The notes below the pieces were generated by a model, which had not been told where the DNA came from, made no database searches, and was given only the letters and a program-made list of their open reading frames with translations. From the NCBI GenBank assembly GCA_029237695.1, contig CM055273.1:57277968-57341967 (forward strand): DNA of 64,000 nucleotides, given 5' to 3'. A program made the position numbers and the translations under genes. Below, piece after piece: positions 31,355 to 40,971 of the stretch; position 1 is the stretch's first letter, and the number at the start of each line of letters is the position of its first letter. The DNA is from Conchocele bisecta (lineage: Eukaryota > Mollusca > Bivalvia > Lucinida > Thyasiridae).

Positions 31355-31582
31355 GAGCCCGTTTCATTAAACTTCGTACGACTAAAATGTTCGTAAGTGC
31401 AAGTTTAGGATCGTCTGGAAATTTAAATTGATGAATTTACATTTATTGAGCATATGCTGCTCAATAAATGTAAATCCAATAATTGTTCACAAGAAAACAT
31501 TGTTAATGTGAAATTTACAGACTATCACAAGTTTGAACTTACGAACATTTTAGTCGTACGAAGTTTAGTAAAACTGCCCCAG
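31355..31582 (+). mobile_element. MITE family C, shortened centre
   Basis: 'ggagcccgtttcattaaact' to 'agtttagtaaaactgcccc'. The central palindrome is reduced to 'tgagcatatgctgctca'. Confidence 0.75.
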
Positions 31583-31705
31583 ATATATAAGCTGGGCCCA
31601 GGGTTCGTGATTCAAGGGCCATTAGACTTGCTGATTTGGTTCTACACTGGTTGTTGCTGGACTCTGTACGCCCGTACATGTAAATAATAATATATGTATG
31701 CATCT

Positions 31706-31940
31706 GGGGTCCATTTCACTAAACTTCTTCCAACAAAAATGTTCGTACGGATATTTCTATGAATGTGCTTCCCACATTAACGTGTTTCTCTAATGCTACA
31801 ATTTTGTACATTCACGTCTTTAAATGTAGAACATCCACGAAAAAGTTTCCAAAATCGGTTGTCAGAACAATTGTTATGGTGGATTTCAATTTTACACTTA
31901 CAAACTTCTTAGTCGTACGAAGTTTAGTGAAACGGGCCAC
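31706..31940 (+). mobile_element. MITE family C variant
   Basis: Ends 'ggggtccatttcactaaact' and 'agtttagtgaaacgggcc'. The interior resembles the variant at 47217-47808 ('aaaatcggttgtcag' against 'aaaatcggctgcatt') rather than typical C. Confidence 0.65.
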
Positions 31941-32011
31941 AGATATACAATATGGACCATTCGTTACAATAAACTATCGCTGTATTACACTTTGAATGAA
32001 TATGCAATGTG

Positions 32012-32153
32012 CAATTTGAGTAGAGGACAGTACTTTACGATCATGAACTTGAGTAGAGGACAGTACTTTACGATCATGAACTTGAGTAGAGGACAGTACT
32101 TTACGATCATGAACTTGAGTAGAGGACAGTACTCTACGATCATGAACTTGTCA
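32012..32153 (+). repeat. 33-bp tandem repeat, about 4.3 copies
   Basis: Unit 'acttgagtagaggacagtac' plus 'tttacgatcatga'. The period is a multiple of three, so one frame reads NLSRGQYFTIM repeatedly. The surrounding sequence lacks a credible start or signal, so I treat it as a minisatellite. Confidence 0.85.
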
Positions 32154-32384
32154 GTGAATAGATCGTTGGGGCCAAATTAAAGTGTTTCATACAAAACAGT
32201 ATTTATCTTTACCCACCCGCAACAATGGAAGATTACATCAATATTTAGTATAGCCATCAATGCTAGTTTCTTCAGTTACAGTCACAGTTCTACAGAAGCA
32301 CATGTTGAGCCGACACTGGTCTAAAATAGATAAATATTATAATTATATAATGTTATAAGTTTGATGGAATTCACAACAACATGT

Positions 32385-32828
32385 ATGGGTATGACCGGAG
32401 AAATAGAGCTTATGGGTTTTGCGACCAGTGCAGATCCAGATCAGCCTGTGCATCCGCACAGTCTGATCAGGATCTTCACCTATCGGCAGTTCATCAGTAA
32501 CATACCCGTCAACCTTCTAACACGCATATGTATCGTTAGTGTGCTACAGTGAAACCTCTCTAAACCAGACACCCTGGGAGGCCCCTAGGGTGTCCGGATT
32601 AGTGAAGTTCCCCTGTAAACCAGATATATAACCATTCTGGGACATACTTATGTCTTTTGCAATCATGAACGTGCATTATTATCTCAGATGCGTTACCAAG
32701 AATCCTCTCAAAATGAGACCTCATATATTATTCCGGTGTCCGGTTTAGAGAGGTTCCACTGTATTTGATCATAAGCTACACTGGGCACAAATCCCATAAG
32801 CCCAATTTCTCCAGGCACAGCCACATGT
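32385..32828 (+). mobile_element. MITE family B split by a family H insertion
   Basis: The left part runs from 'gtatgaccggagaaatagag' to 32546; the right part resumes at 32762 and ends 'tctccaggcacagccacatg'. Removing the insertion and one TA restores the usual B order 'gtgctatttgatca'. The core palindrome is at about 32441-32470. Confidence 0.85.
32547..32761 (+). mobile_element. Family H MITE inserted in family B
   Basis: Begins CAGTGAAACCTCTCTAAACC and ends 'ggtttagagaggttccactg', flanked by TA at 32545-32546 and 32762-32763. The host B sequence supplies the pre-insertion site, so the TA duplication is directly supported. Confidence 0.85.
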
Positions 32829-33183
32829 GATCGGGTGGTTCTTTTAACCCTTAGTTACAAACAAGAACAACGGGTAAATGGCGTATAACAACGTTTGTGG
32901 CGAGATGAGTGTTGCCAACAGCAATATATTCCAAGCTATCATATGGTTAATTTGTAAATTTAGAATATTATTAACAATTAACTGAGCAAGCCTGTTTTGG
33001 CGATATCGTAGTGCTTTGTATTGAACTATTACATTAGAAAATTCGCTCTAACGTGAAGTAGTACTGAATTCTGCAGCCATTCGCATAATAAAATATTTAT
33101 GAATTTCACAGATATTATGTTTTAATGAGGCAATTTACAGGGTATTAGCGGTCCGGAGGATTGACAGCATCCTACTATAACTA
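32829..33183. other. Stretch without a recognised gene or repeat
   Basis: Nothing recognised. Confidence 0.45.
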
Positions 33184-33490
33184 TGTATGTGGCTATGATT
33201 GGAGCAAAATTCATCAAATATTGATTTTATTGCGAAAAACGATGTAACTAAGAAAACAAAAGTTAGATTTTGAAAAAATTGGAGCAATATGGTTTATAAT
33301 TTTTGCGACCAGTGTAGATTCAGATCATCATGTGGATCCGCACAATCTGATCATGGTCTAAGCTGGTCGTCATTCCATCAATGAAAATTCCCGTTATGCT
33401 CCTAGCAAAAATATATACTGTTATCAGTCTACACGAGTGTTGTATGTAATCAGGATCTACACTGGTCACCAATCTCAATTCAAACATACC
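33184..33490 (+). mobile_element. MITE family B carrying an element T fragment
   Basis: The B left end 'tatgtggctatgattggagc' is interrupted at about 33208-33290 by 'tcatcaaatattgattttat ... gttagattttgaaaa', which matches element T. B then resumes at 'tttttgcgaccagtgtagat'. 'ttggagcaa' occurs on both sides of the T piece and may be its target duplication. Confidence 0.7.
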
Positions 33491-33517
33491 GGACTGACAA
33501 GGATGAGTTAAACACAT

Positions 33518-33768
33518 GGCGGCCGTTTCACTAAACTTCTTACGACTAAAATGTTCGTAAGTGCAAATTTAGGATAGTCTGTAAATTTCAATTGATGGAT
33601 TTACATTTATTGAGCATAGGCTGCATATGCAGCCTATGCTCAATAAATGTTAATCCAATAATTGTTTACAAGAAAACATTGTTAATGTGAAATTCACAGA
33701 CTATCATAATTTTGCACTTACGAACATTTTAGTCGTACGAAGTTCAGTGAAACGGCCCCCTGGTTGTT
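33518..33768 (+). mobile_element. MITE family C, full copy
   Basis: 'ggcggccgtttcactaaact' to 'agttcagtgaaacggccccc', central palindrome TAGGCTGCATATGCAGCCTA at about 33616. This is one of the best-preserved copies. Confidence 0.85.
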
Positions 33769-33825
33769 TGCTGGTGCTGTTAGTTGTATGGAACGACGGA
33801 TCTCCGTAAACTGAAATAAGTATAA

Positions 33826-34227
33826 CTAGAGCTAGCATTACATATTTAGAGCTAGCTTTACTTAGTTTAGTTTAAACAATATTTATTCGACAGTATATGG
33901 TACAATACAAGGTATACACTGACAGGGCTATGAAAACAAGCGTGAAGCTTATATGAATTCGTCTCCCACAAGGTGGATGTAAGACACGAATGTGGTACAA
34001 GATAGTTAAGTGCACATGCAGGCGAATATACATGTTGAAATAGTCTAGCGTTACTTATTTGAGTTTATGTACATTTGGCGTTCCTGGAACGCCGAATCTA
34101 CATGAACTCAAATAAGTAACGCTAGCTCTAAATAATTAGAGAATGAGAGCTATCATTACATATTTAGAGCTAGCATTAACTATTTAGAGCTAGCATTAAT
34201 TATTTGAGTTAATGCAGATTTGGCGTC
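33826..34227. mobile_element. MITE family O with an insertion
   Basis: Palindrome at about 34046-34137, 'gttacttatttgagtttatg' and complement, tip 'cgttcctggaacg'. The flanks carry 'gagctagcattacatattta' repeats. About 33855-34040 is unrelated DNA interrupting the left flank. Confidence 0.55.
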
Positions 34228-34497
34228 CCATACAGAGTTACATCCTATACAATCCGATACGAGAAACACGAATCGGGTGGAATATGGTGAGGTATTGTAG
34301 AAGAGAAATTTCCCGTGATACTGCACAGTGCCGGACAATGTAACATCCAAATACGAGGAGCATCTAATATACATGTAGACCTTTAAGCTCCTTTTTGACT
34401 GGACGAGTCACATTTTTTTCACATAGACTGTGTATGGGCTACCGATTGAGAATATGTACTTTACGCTATTAATTTTGAAAATTCCAGCTCTTGCAGT

Positions 34498-34777
34498 CAG
34501 TAGCCGATTTCACCAACATTGCAAAGTATACTTTTCTAGCAAAGTATACTTTGAGGGAGTAATCATTTATTTATAACGACTGCATATATTTGATGATTAA
34601 AAGTATGCAGAATTATTATACTGAATTTATTACATTATCACAGCCAAACTGGCTGTGATAATGTAATAAATTCAGTATAATAAAAATTAATAAATTTATC
34701 CTAAAATTGAAAATTTCTCCCTCAAGGTATACTTTGCTAGAAAAGTATACTTTGCAATGTTGCTGAAATAGACTACA
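34498..34777. mobile_element. MITE family F, slightly deleted
   Basis: 'cagtagccgatttcaccaac' to 'gctgaaatagactac'. About 30 bp of the usual left arm near 34573 is missing. The central palindrome is 'cacagccaaactggctgtg'. Confidence 0.8.
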
Positions 34778-35898
34778 GAGACGTGCATTAGAATGTAATC
34801 GTTTTGCTGAGGGCAGTAATAGATTGGTTATCTGCATTGAATCCGGTTTTGCATGTCAAGTTTTAATTAGTGAGAAAATACATCTTATTTCTTACGCGTA
34901 CTTAATTTATCACATTATTGCATATGGTTCAAAATGACAGTCTACGACAGTATTGTTACATGACTGCCGTTGTTCGACACCGCTCACAACCGTGTTCATG
35001 CTGTTTGACCATGGCTGTAGACAATGCTCATTCCGGGGCCAAGCCGAAACCAACGTAATGCTTGTGTCTCATGACGTTACTAGAACGCGCCATTACGTCA
35101 CCAGGCCAGTTCACAACAGTCGCACTGAACTTTTGAAATTGATGTGGCTGCATCACGCGATGTGTACTGCTGCCACGGAACATGTATGTGTAAATCAATT
35201 GTTTGGATGAAACCGGTTATCAAAGTACCAAAAGCACTGCATATATGCTCAAATTGCATGGTATTTCCGCGGGAAATGTAACAATAACGTTCGACAATGT
35301 CCAGCCGTGGTAAACGTTTGCCGTGACACTCGGGAACTGTTTGAACCCGCGGCGAACCCTATAGTATATAATTCAAAATGCCGTTGGTGGCCATTTGGAA
35401 TTGCTGGCTCTGGCAGAAGCAACATTCATATGTTGATGAGGTATAGCCTATGGGTGTTTTGTAACTTTTTCATATACTGATCCAGTCAGACAAATTACTG
35501 ATCTCAGACGTCGTAGATCCTGTCGGGTCACACACGTTGTTCCTACAATTATATATCTAATCTTATTTGGAAGGAAAAACTTGCAAATATAATAAGATAG
35601 TATAACCAGACAGCTAACACGGCTAATACAATTGCATTATATCAAAGGCATCCTATGCTATGTCTGTGAAGCATATTCATATTTTGTTTTTAAATAATGT
35701 TGTTAATAATACATGTAAAAGAAGCAAGCGCAGGAACAGACAGTTTACACATAAATTCATCTGGACGCTGGTCACATTTTGACAAATTATTCCTGGAGTC
35801 CCTGACTTCACTAGTCCCAAGGTCAATGTCACATACATAGTGAGTTCGCACGTATACCCATTTATGGAATGCCTTGACAGTTTAATCCTCCATCGTTA
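34778..35898. other. Long stretch without a recognised gene or repeat
   Basis: About 1.1 kb free of the families seen elsewhere. It contains a TTACGTCA motif near 35094. The frame at 34953-35210 (85 codons) has no recognisable features. An undetected exon is possible but not supported. Confidence 0.4.
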
Positions 35899-35945
35899 TA
35901 TGTGGCTGTGACTGGGGAAATGGGGCTTATGGGTTAGCCACATAT
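35899..35945 (+). mobile_element. MITE family B terminal pair only
   Basis: 'tatgtggctgtgactgggga', then 'gcttatgggtt', then the opposite terminal tip 'agccacata'. Almost the entire interior is deleted. Confidence 0.6.
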
Positions 35946-35971
35946 GATAAACTCATGAACTTTTGTATATG

Positions 35972-36018
35972 TCAAGGTCAATGTCATCGTTTTCGATGAC
36001 GTTGACCTTGACATAGGC
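35972..36018. repeat. Hairpin, arms about 22 bp
   Basis: 'tatgtcaaggtcaatgtcat' and 'atgacgttgaccttgacata' around 'cgttttcg', with one mismatch. Confidence 0.75.
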
Positions 36019-36193
36019 ATACGATAGGTCAATTATACCACGATGAGGTAACTACTAGCACAGGTTGCAGTAACGGATCGAGGTCTATAAATATACGTAA
36101 AAACATCAATAAGTGAGAAAAAATACTAATTTTACTCCCTCCTATACACATTAATTTAATATAGGAATGAATGAAGTGGAGGATGAGTTTCAC

Positions 36194-36549
36194 TATAGGA
36201 ATGAATGGCATTTTTGTGGAATTTATCGGGGTATAAACTTGGAAAAGTCGCGGGAATACTGGACGAAGGCCGGAAGGCCTCGTCCAGTATTCCCGCGACT
36301 TTTCCAAGTTTATATCCCCGATAAATTCCACAAAAAAAACATTCATTCCTTATAATTCCAGCATTTGAAATAAATTCATCAAGAAAATGTGTTTATTTTC
36401 CGTTTTCTTAAGAATTATTTTAACTGCGCCTCACGGTTACGGAAAGTAGTTCGGCGTGGGAGTTTACTGGGATATAAATTTTGGACAGAGACTTGCTACG
36501 GGCCAATCAAATGTTAGGGAATTGTGTAAATATCTTTGTGCTGGAATTA
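36194..36549 (+). mobile_element. Element D, full copy
   Basis: Hairpin (36194-36355) plus the non-palindromic tail ending 'tgtgctggaattaa'. An extra copy of the left tip, 'ataggaatgaatgaa', lies at about 36161, suggesting a local duplication or earlier insertion at the same site. Confidence 0.85.
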
Positions 36550-36618
36550 ATATACAATGTACCTCAGTTCGTTACTTCAACCTGTGACTACAACCTATGT
36601 CTATGTAATTAGCAATAC

Positions 36619-36797
36619 AGTCAAACCTGTGAATAAAGGCCAGCCATGGGACGAGAAAAATCTGGCCTTTGTTCACAGGTGGTCTTTATTCACAGGGTCA
36701 TTTATATAGTAATTGAGTAATTGGGAAAGCAAAAGTGTGGCTGCTATAGACAGGGAATTTCTACTCCCAGGTGGTCTTTAGCACAGGTTCGACTGTA
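36619..36797. mobile_element. MITE family S, pogo/Tigger-like
   Basis: TA-flanked ends CAGTCAAACCTGTGAATAAA and 'gcacaggttcgactg'. Internal pairs 'ggcctttgttcacagg' and 'ggtctttattcacaggg' echo the ends. The CAGTCNAACCT start is shared in style with families H and I. Confidence 0.65.
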
Positions 36798-36851
36798 TTT
36801 CTGTGAAATGGCGTTTCATGTAATAATGGCACTTGGCATACATGAGACACA

Positions 36852-37281
36852 CCAGTAGCCGATTTCATCGACATTACAAAGTATACTTATCTAGCAAAGT
36901 ATATGTTGAGGGAGTACATTACCTTAGCTGTTGGTGGGACATTAATTGTTTTCAATTTCCCTTTTCTGTTTGTCTGTCGCCGATTTCATCACAATTGCAA
37001 AGTATACTTATCTAGCAAAGTATACTGTGATGGAGTAATCATTTCTTTGTCCCGAAATGCATTATTTCATATAGAACTAACGACTGTATATATTTGATGA
37101 TTAAAAGTATGCAGAATTATTATACTGAATGTATTACATTATCACAGCCAAAATGGCTGTGATAATGTAATAAATTCAGTATAATAATAATTAATAAATT
37201 TATCCTTAAATTGAAAATTTCTCCCTCAAAGTATACTTTGCTAGATAAGTATGCTTTGCACTGTTGGTGAAATAGGCTATT
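36852..37281. mobile_element. MITE family F with split left end
   Basis: A first left end (36852-36912) is followed by a SINE-tail-like piece, 'ccttagctgttggtgggaca', then a second left end at about 36978 and the rest of F to 37281. The central palindrome is 'cacagccaaaatggctgtg'. Confidence 0.7.
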
Positions 37282-37478
37282 GGTAGGGTAAAATGACCAT
37301 TCTGGATTGTGGTACCGTGCACTGATTCAAACATGATGACATTGGCATTAAATTGCCATATACCAACACTGAACAAAAGTACTGCAAAAACCAGTCTGAA
37401 ATTTAATCATCGAAATGGTCAGCAATATACAGCACACGAAAAGTGAAGTAAATATCTGGGATTGGACTTTTGTGACCA

Positions 37479-37826
37479 GTAGCCGATTTCATCAACATTG
37501 CAAAGTATACTTATCTGGCAAAGTATACTTTCAGAGAGAAATTTTCAATTTAAGGATCAATTTATTAATTTTTATTATACTGAATTTATTACATTATCAC
37601 AGCCATTTTGGCTGTGATAATGTAATAAATTCAGTATAAGAATACTGTATAATTCAGTATAATAATTCAGTATATAATTCAGTATAATAATACTTTTAAT
37701 AATCAAATATATGCAGTCGTTAGTTCTATATGAAATAATGCATTTCGAGAAAAATAAATGATTATCCCTCAAAGTATACTTTGCTAGATTAGTATACTTT
37801 GCAATTTTGATGAAATCGGCTACTGG
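37479..37826. mobile_element. MITE family F, with duplicated inner segment
   Basis: 'cagtagccgatttcatcaac' to 'gatgaaatcggctactg'. 'aattcagtataataa' is repeated several times at about 37626-37692, lengthening the copy. Confidence 0.8.
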
Positions 37827-38089
37827 TGTAAGAATGTTAATCAAAAGGTTATAGAGAACAAAGTGAGAAAGGCAATTTGCACCCTTATTTTGGACAGTCT
37901 AAATAGGACAGTACGTTAATCAAAAAAGCTAGGTCATATAACGAAGTGGATGTACCTGCATTTTGGAATTATTACATGTCAGTAAATTCAAGCGGAACAA
38001 ATAGGGTCAATGACATTGATGGACAGATGATCAGATGGTTAGATGATCAGATGGTTTATGGGTTGGCTGTGGTGAATGATGCATGATGG

Positions 38090-38390
38090 AATTTATGTCC
38101 AACTTTCGTGAAAATAGGGGCTGTTGAGAAAATGACTCAAATGTAAAGGTTAACCAATATTTAAGAGCATACAATTGCAGAGTAATTCAATCAGACACAA
38201 TAGGTGAGTGGTGAATGAAGGAAGTTGTGTCAAGAGTTTCAAAAACATAGACGAAAGGGTTGTTGTGAAAATGACTGGAATGTAAAGGTTAACCGAAATC
38301 TGGACACGGACTCGGACGCGGACTCGGACGACGCCGGAGTGGTGACAATAGCTCTCTCCGTTTTCTTCGAAAACAGACGATCTAAAACAA
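38090..38390 (+). mobile_element. W-type element end: direct repeats, GAC-rich run, stem-loop
   Basis: Two imperfect units ending 'aatgtaaaggttaacc' (38139-38155 and 38279-38294) precede a 'ggactcggacgcggactcgg' run, then GGTGACAATAG and a stem-loop 'ccgttttcttcgaaaacag'. The same order of parts occurs at 59930-60490. It is non-coding. Confidence 0.55.
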
Positions 38391-38551
38391 TAAATGGCAT
38401 ACATTCTGGCCAAACGCCGCGAGCATATTGGACGAAATCGTTTGGAACAAAGACATATAAACAGCACATACATATTAGTTAGTGGTGGAATGAGGTTAAT
38501 TCCTAAAATTAACATGACCTTGAAATCTGGGACCATCTTCATGGAATACAA

Positions 38552-38766
38552 TGTCAGGGATTCCGCTGGCGATCGCCACTTTCGCAATTGGCGATAAAAA
38601 TAAACAATTGGCGATAACCTTCTTTTTTTTTTTTTCGAAAATTGTAATTTTTTATCGCCAATTGTTTATTTTTATCCTATTGGTTATTCCTTTCTTTTTT
38701 TTTTCTTTTTTTGAATTTTTTTTTTTGAAGTGGCGATTTCTTTATTTTCGCCAGCGGAATCCCTGC
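38552..38766. mobile_element. Foldback MITE family E
   Basis: Ends 'cagggattccgctggcgatc' and 'ttcgccagcggaatccctg'. The arms have 'caattggcgata'; the centre is T-rich. The terminal repeats are better preserved than in the copy at 25454. Confidence 0.85.
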
Positions 38767-39342
38767 AATGTAGATGCATTATCGGTCAATTGGTGTATAT
38801 GGCATACACACGTGCATCGCTGAGATTGATGTCAATTCGTATAAATCCATCAATCCTACTTTGATTCCTCCATGATTACAACAGTGCAGATAACCCGGCA
38901 ATAATTAATATTGATTTCCGAGTAACAACAACAAACAACAACAACAATGTGCTTATACCAATGCTGGCGTCATCTGTTGTCAAACAAGGTCGTTGATCTA
39001 CAGTGTACGTCGTATTTACAGCTACACCGCAGCCTGCGCTAAACTTGCGAATATTTGTCAATTGTTTTACTTCGTTACACTTGAGTAGATTGCTTGAAAT
39101 CAAGCAGCTTCATTGGATGAGGCTGAGATGTGCTACAGCTCAGTCTCAGCCAATCAAGCTGCTGGATTGCGAGTTGCTCAGATATTCTCAGAGACATTGA
39201 CATAAGGACACGATTAACGCAGGCGGTTTTGCATACCGATGTTTTTATTCTTATTGCATTCGAGTAACCTGATTAGGGCCCGCTTTCAAATCCACACCTA
39301 CACTGATGATAAGAAAAAAATAATGCTACTTATAGTACTTAT
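38767..39342. other. Unrecognised, with an imperfect hairpin
   Basis: Positions 39091-39166 form an imperfect stem, 'aagcagcttcattgg' with 'ccaatcaagctgctgg'. A (CAA)n-like run lies at 38926-38946. No gene is seen. Confidence 0.45.
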
Positions 39343-39582
39343 ATGAGACACGCCATGCGATTTTGTACCTAAGAACATGTGCGATATCTCATGAAAAAAT
39401 ATTTTCAAAATTTACAATATTTTCCGTAGATGACGTCGAAAGCTGATGAAAATCATTTATTGAAAATATCATAGTTTCTGTAAATATTTTTCATGAAAAA
39501 ATCGCATTGAAAATATCATAGTTTCTGTAAATATTTTTCATGAAAAAATCGCACAATATAACATGGCGTGTCTCATTTGTCA
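39343..39582. mobile_element. Family G variant with internal duplication
   Basis: 'tgagacacgccatgcgattt' to 'catggcgtgtctcat'. A segment of about 51 bp containing 'gaaaatatcatagtttctgt' occurs twice in tandem (39460-39560). Confidence 0.7.
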
Positions 39583-39685
39583 TAGGTTGTCTGATCCCTG
39601 GCATTCATTGATGATTAACACGTCCCAGTATCTACGCAGTCAAATGCGGCATACGGACGTAGTATGCATGTACGTATATATATAG

Positions 39686-39735
39686 AGAATAGTAGGTTAG
39701 TGCCGTGAATGAGAAAAAATATCTGGCGCGGCACG
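39686..39735 (+). mobile_element. Family N left-arm fragment
   Basis: 'agaatagtaggttagtgccg' and 'aaaatatctggcgcggcac' match 58195-58245. No second arm is present. Confidence 0.65.
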
Positions 39736-39935
39736 ATCTAGATTGCTTTTTAGAAGCATGATGTGTGTTTCATTGATAAAATTGATGCACAGGGTGTTGT
39801 GGTTCTTCACTGGTCGCAAAACCCATAAGCTCCATTGCTCCAGCCACATTCACATATACGTAATAGCGAAGAGCGTAGACCCTGACCAGACTGTCCGGAT
39901 GGGCAGACTGGTCTGGGGCTATGCTGTTCCAAAAC
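39736..39935. mobile_element. Two degraded family B pieces
   Basis: 'ttcttcactggtcgcaaaac' to 'cagccacattcacatata' (39800-39858), then 'gaccctgaccagactgtccg' (39876-39930). Confidence 0.55.
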
Positions 39936-40124
39936 GTCATGAGGCCGGTTTTGTCAACTTGCCGTCGAGCATCATACCGGATTAGACGTGAACGCCATGG
40001 TGCTACGGTCATGTATTTATCCAATACAAACCGACAATATACTCAACGCGAGTCGCACCATTTCTCCAGTGCCACTCCATTACGGGGAAAACAATATGCC
40101 TATTACGCAAATTAGTGCCACTTT

Positions 40125-40671
40125 CCATCGGAGACATGCACTTATATCACGATACGGGAATGGGCTGCGGATATGGCGAGCAATAGTGTTTACGAGGCGA
40201 ATATCGACACAGGTTTATATGAATCACGTTCCAAATGGAACACTGTGTAGTTGTTTTGAACAAGATCCCGATACGACTGTTCAAAATATAGTTGCGCTTG
40301 AGGATCTAGAGACATGCATTCATGTCATGAAGCGGGAATGGGTTGCAGATCTGAAATGTAAGATACCGGTTTGTTATGAATCACGTTCCAAATGGAGCAC
40401 TGTGTACATGTATTAGTTTTTAACAAGTTCCCAATACGATAGTTAAAATGTAGTTGCGTTTGATGGTCTAGAGTCCTGCACTTGTGTCAGGACCTGTGAA
40501 TGGGTTACAGTTGTGGAGAGTAATATTGTTTACGATACAAACATCGACAAAGGTTTGTATGAATCACGCTCAAAATGGAACAATGGGTAGTAAGTAACGT
40601 TTTAAAACATATCCCTATACGACTGACAAAATGTCTCAGCATTTGATGGTCTAGAGAAATACATAAGTTGT
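40125..40671 (+). repeat. Satellite U array, left segment
   Basis: Imperfect units of about 157-183 bp marked by 'gaatcacgttccaaatggaa' at 40221, 40378 and (as 'gaatcacgctcaaaatggaa') 40561, plus 'gatggtctagag' and 'cgggaatgggtt'. The array continues at 45100 after interruption by elements T and V. Confidence 0.75.
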
Positions 40672-40957
40672 CGGGAAGCTTTCCCCATGTTATTACAAAA
40701 AAATTATTTCTCTATGGGAATTTAACATGGGGAAAAAAGAGGTAGAGATGTTGTGGGAGGAGTCAACAAAAAATTGGAAATTGACTCCGAAACCTAGCTA
40801 GATAGCTTGGAAATGATCTAACTAAGAAAACAAAAGTTAACTTTTAAAAATCGGTCCAGTATTTCTGAAATTCTAAAAAGGTTCCCCATGTTAAATCCCC
40901 ATAGACATCTTCACTCTGTGAAGATGTCTATGGGGATTTAACATGGGGAAATTGCGG
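40672..40957. mobile_element. Element T copy inserted in satellite U
   Basis: Outer arms 'tttccccatgtta' and 'taacatggggaaa', a strong inner palindrome at 40871-40950 around 'cttcactctgtgaag', and the interior 'actccgaaacctagc.agata' shared with 61440-61560. 'gggaa' occurs at both junctions and may be the target duplication. Confidence 0.65.
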
Positions 40958-40971
40958 GAATGGGATATATC

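Noticed and set aside
32012..32180. Frame with repeated NLSRGQYFTIM, which could suggest a repetitive peptide precursor
   Set aside because: It is a short 33-bp tandem repeat with no dibasic or amidation sites and no signal peptide.
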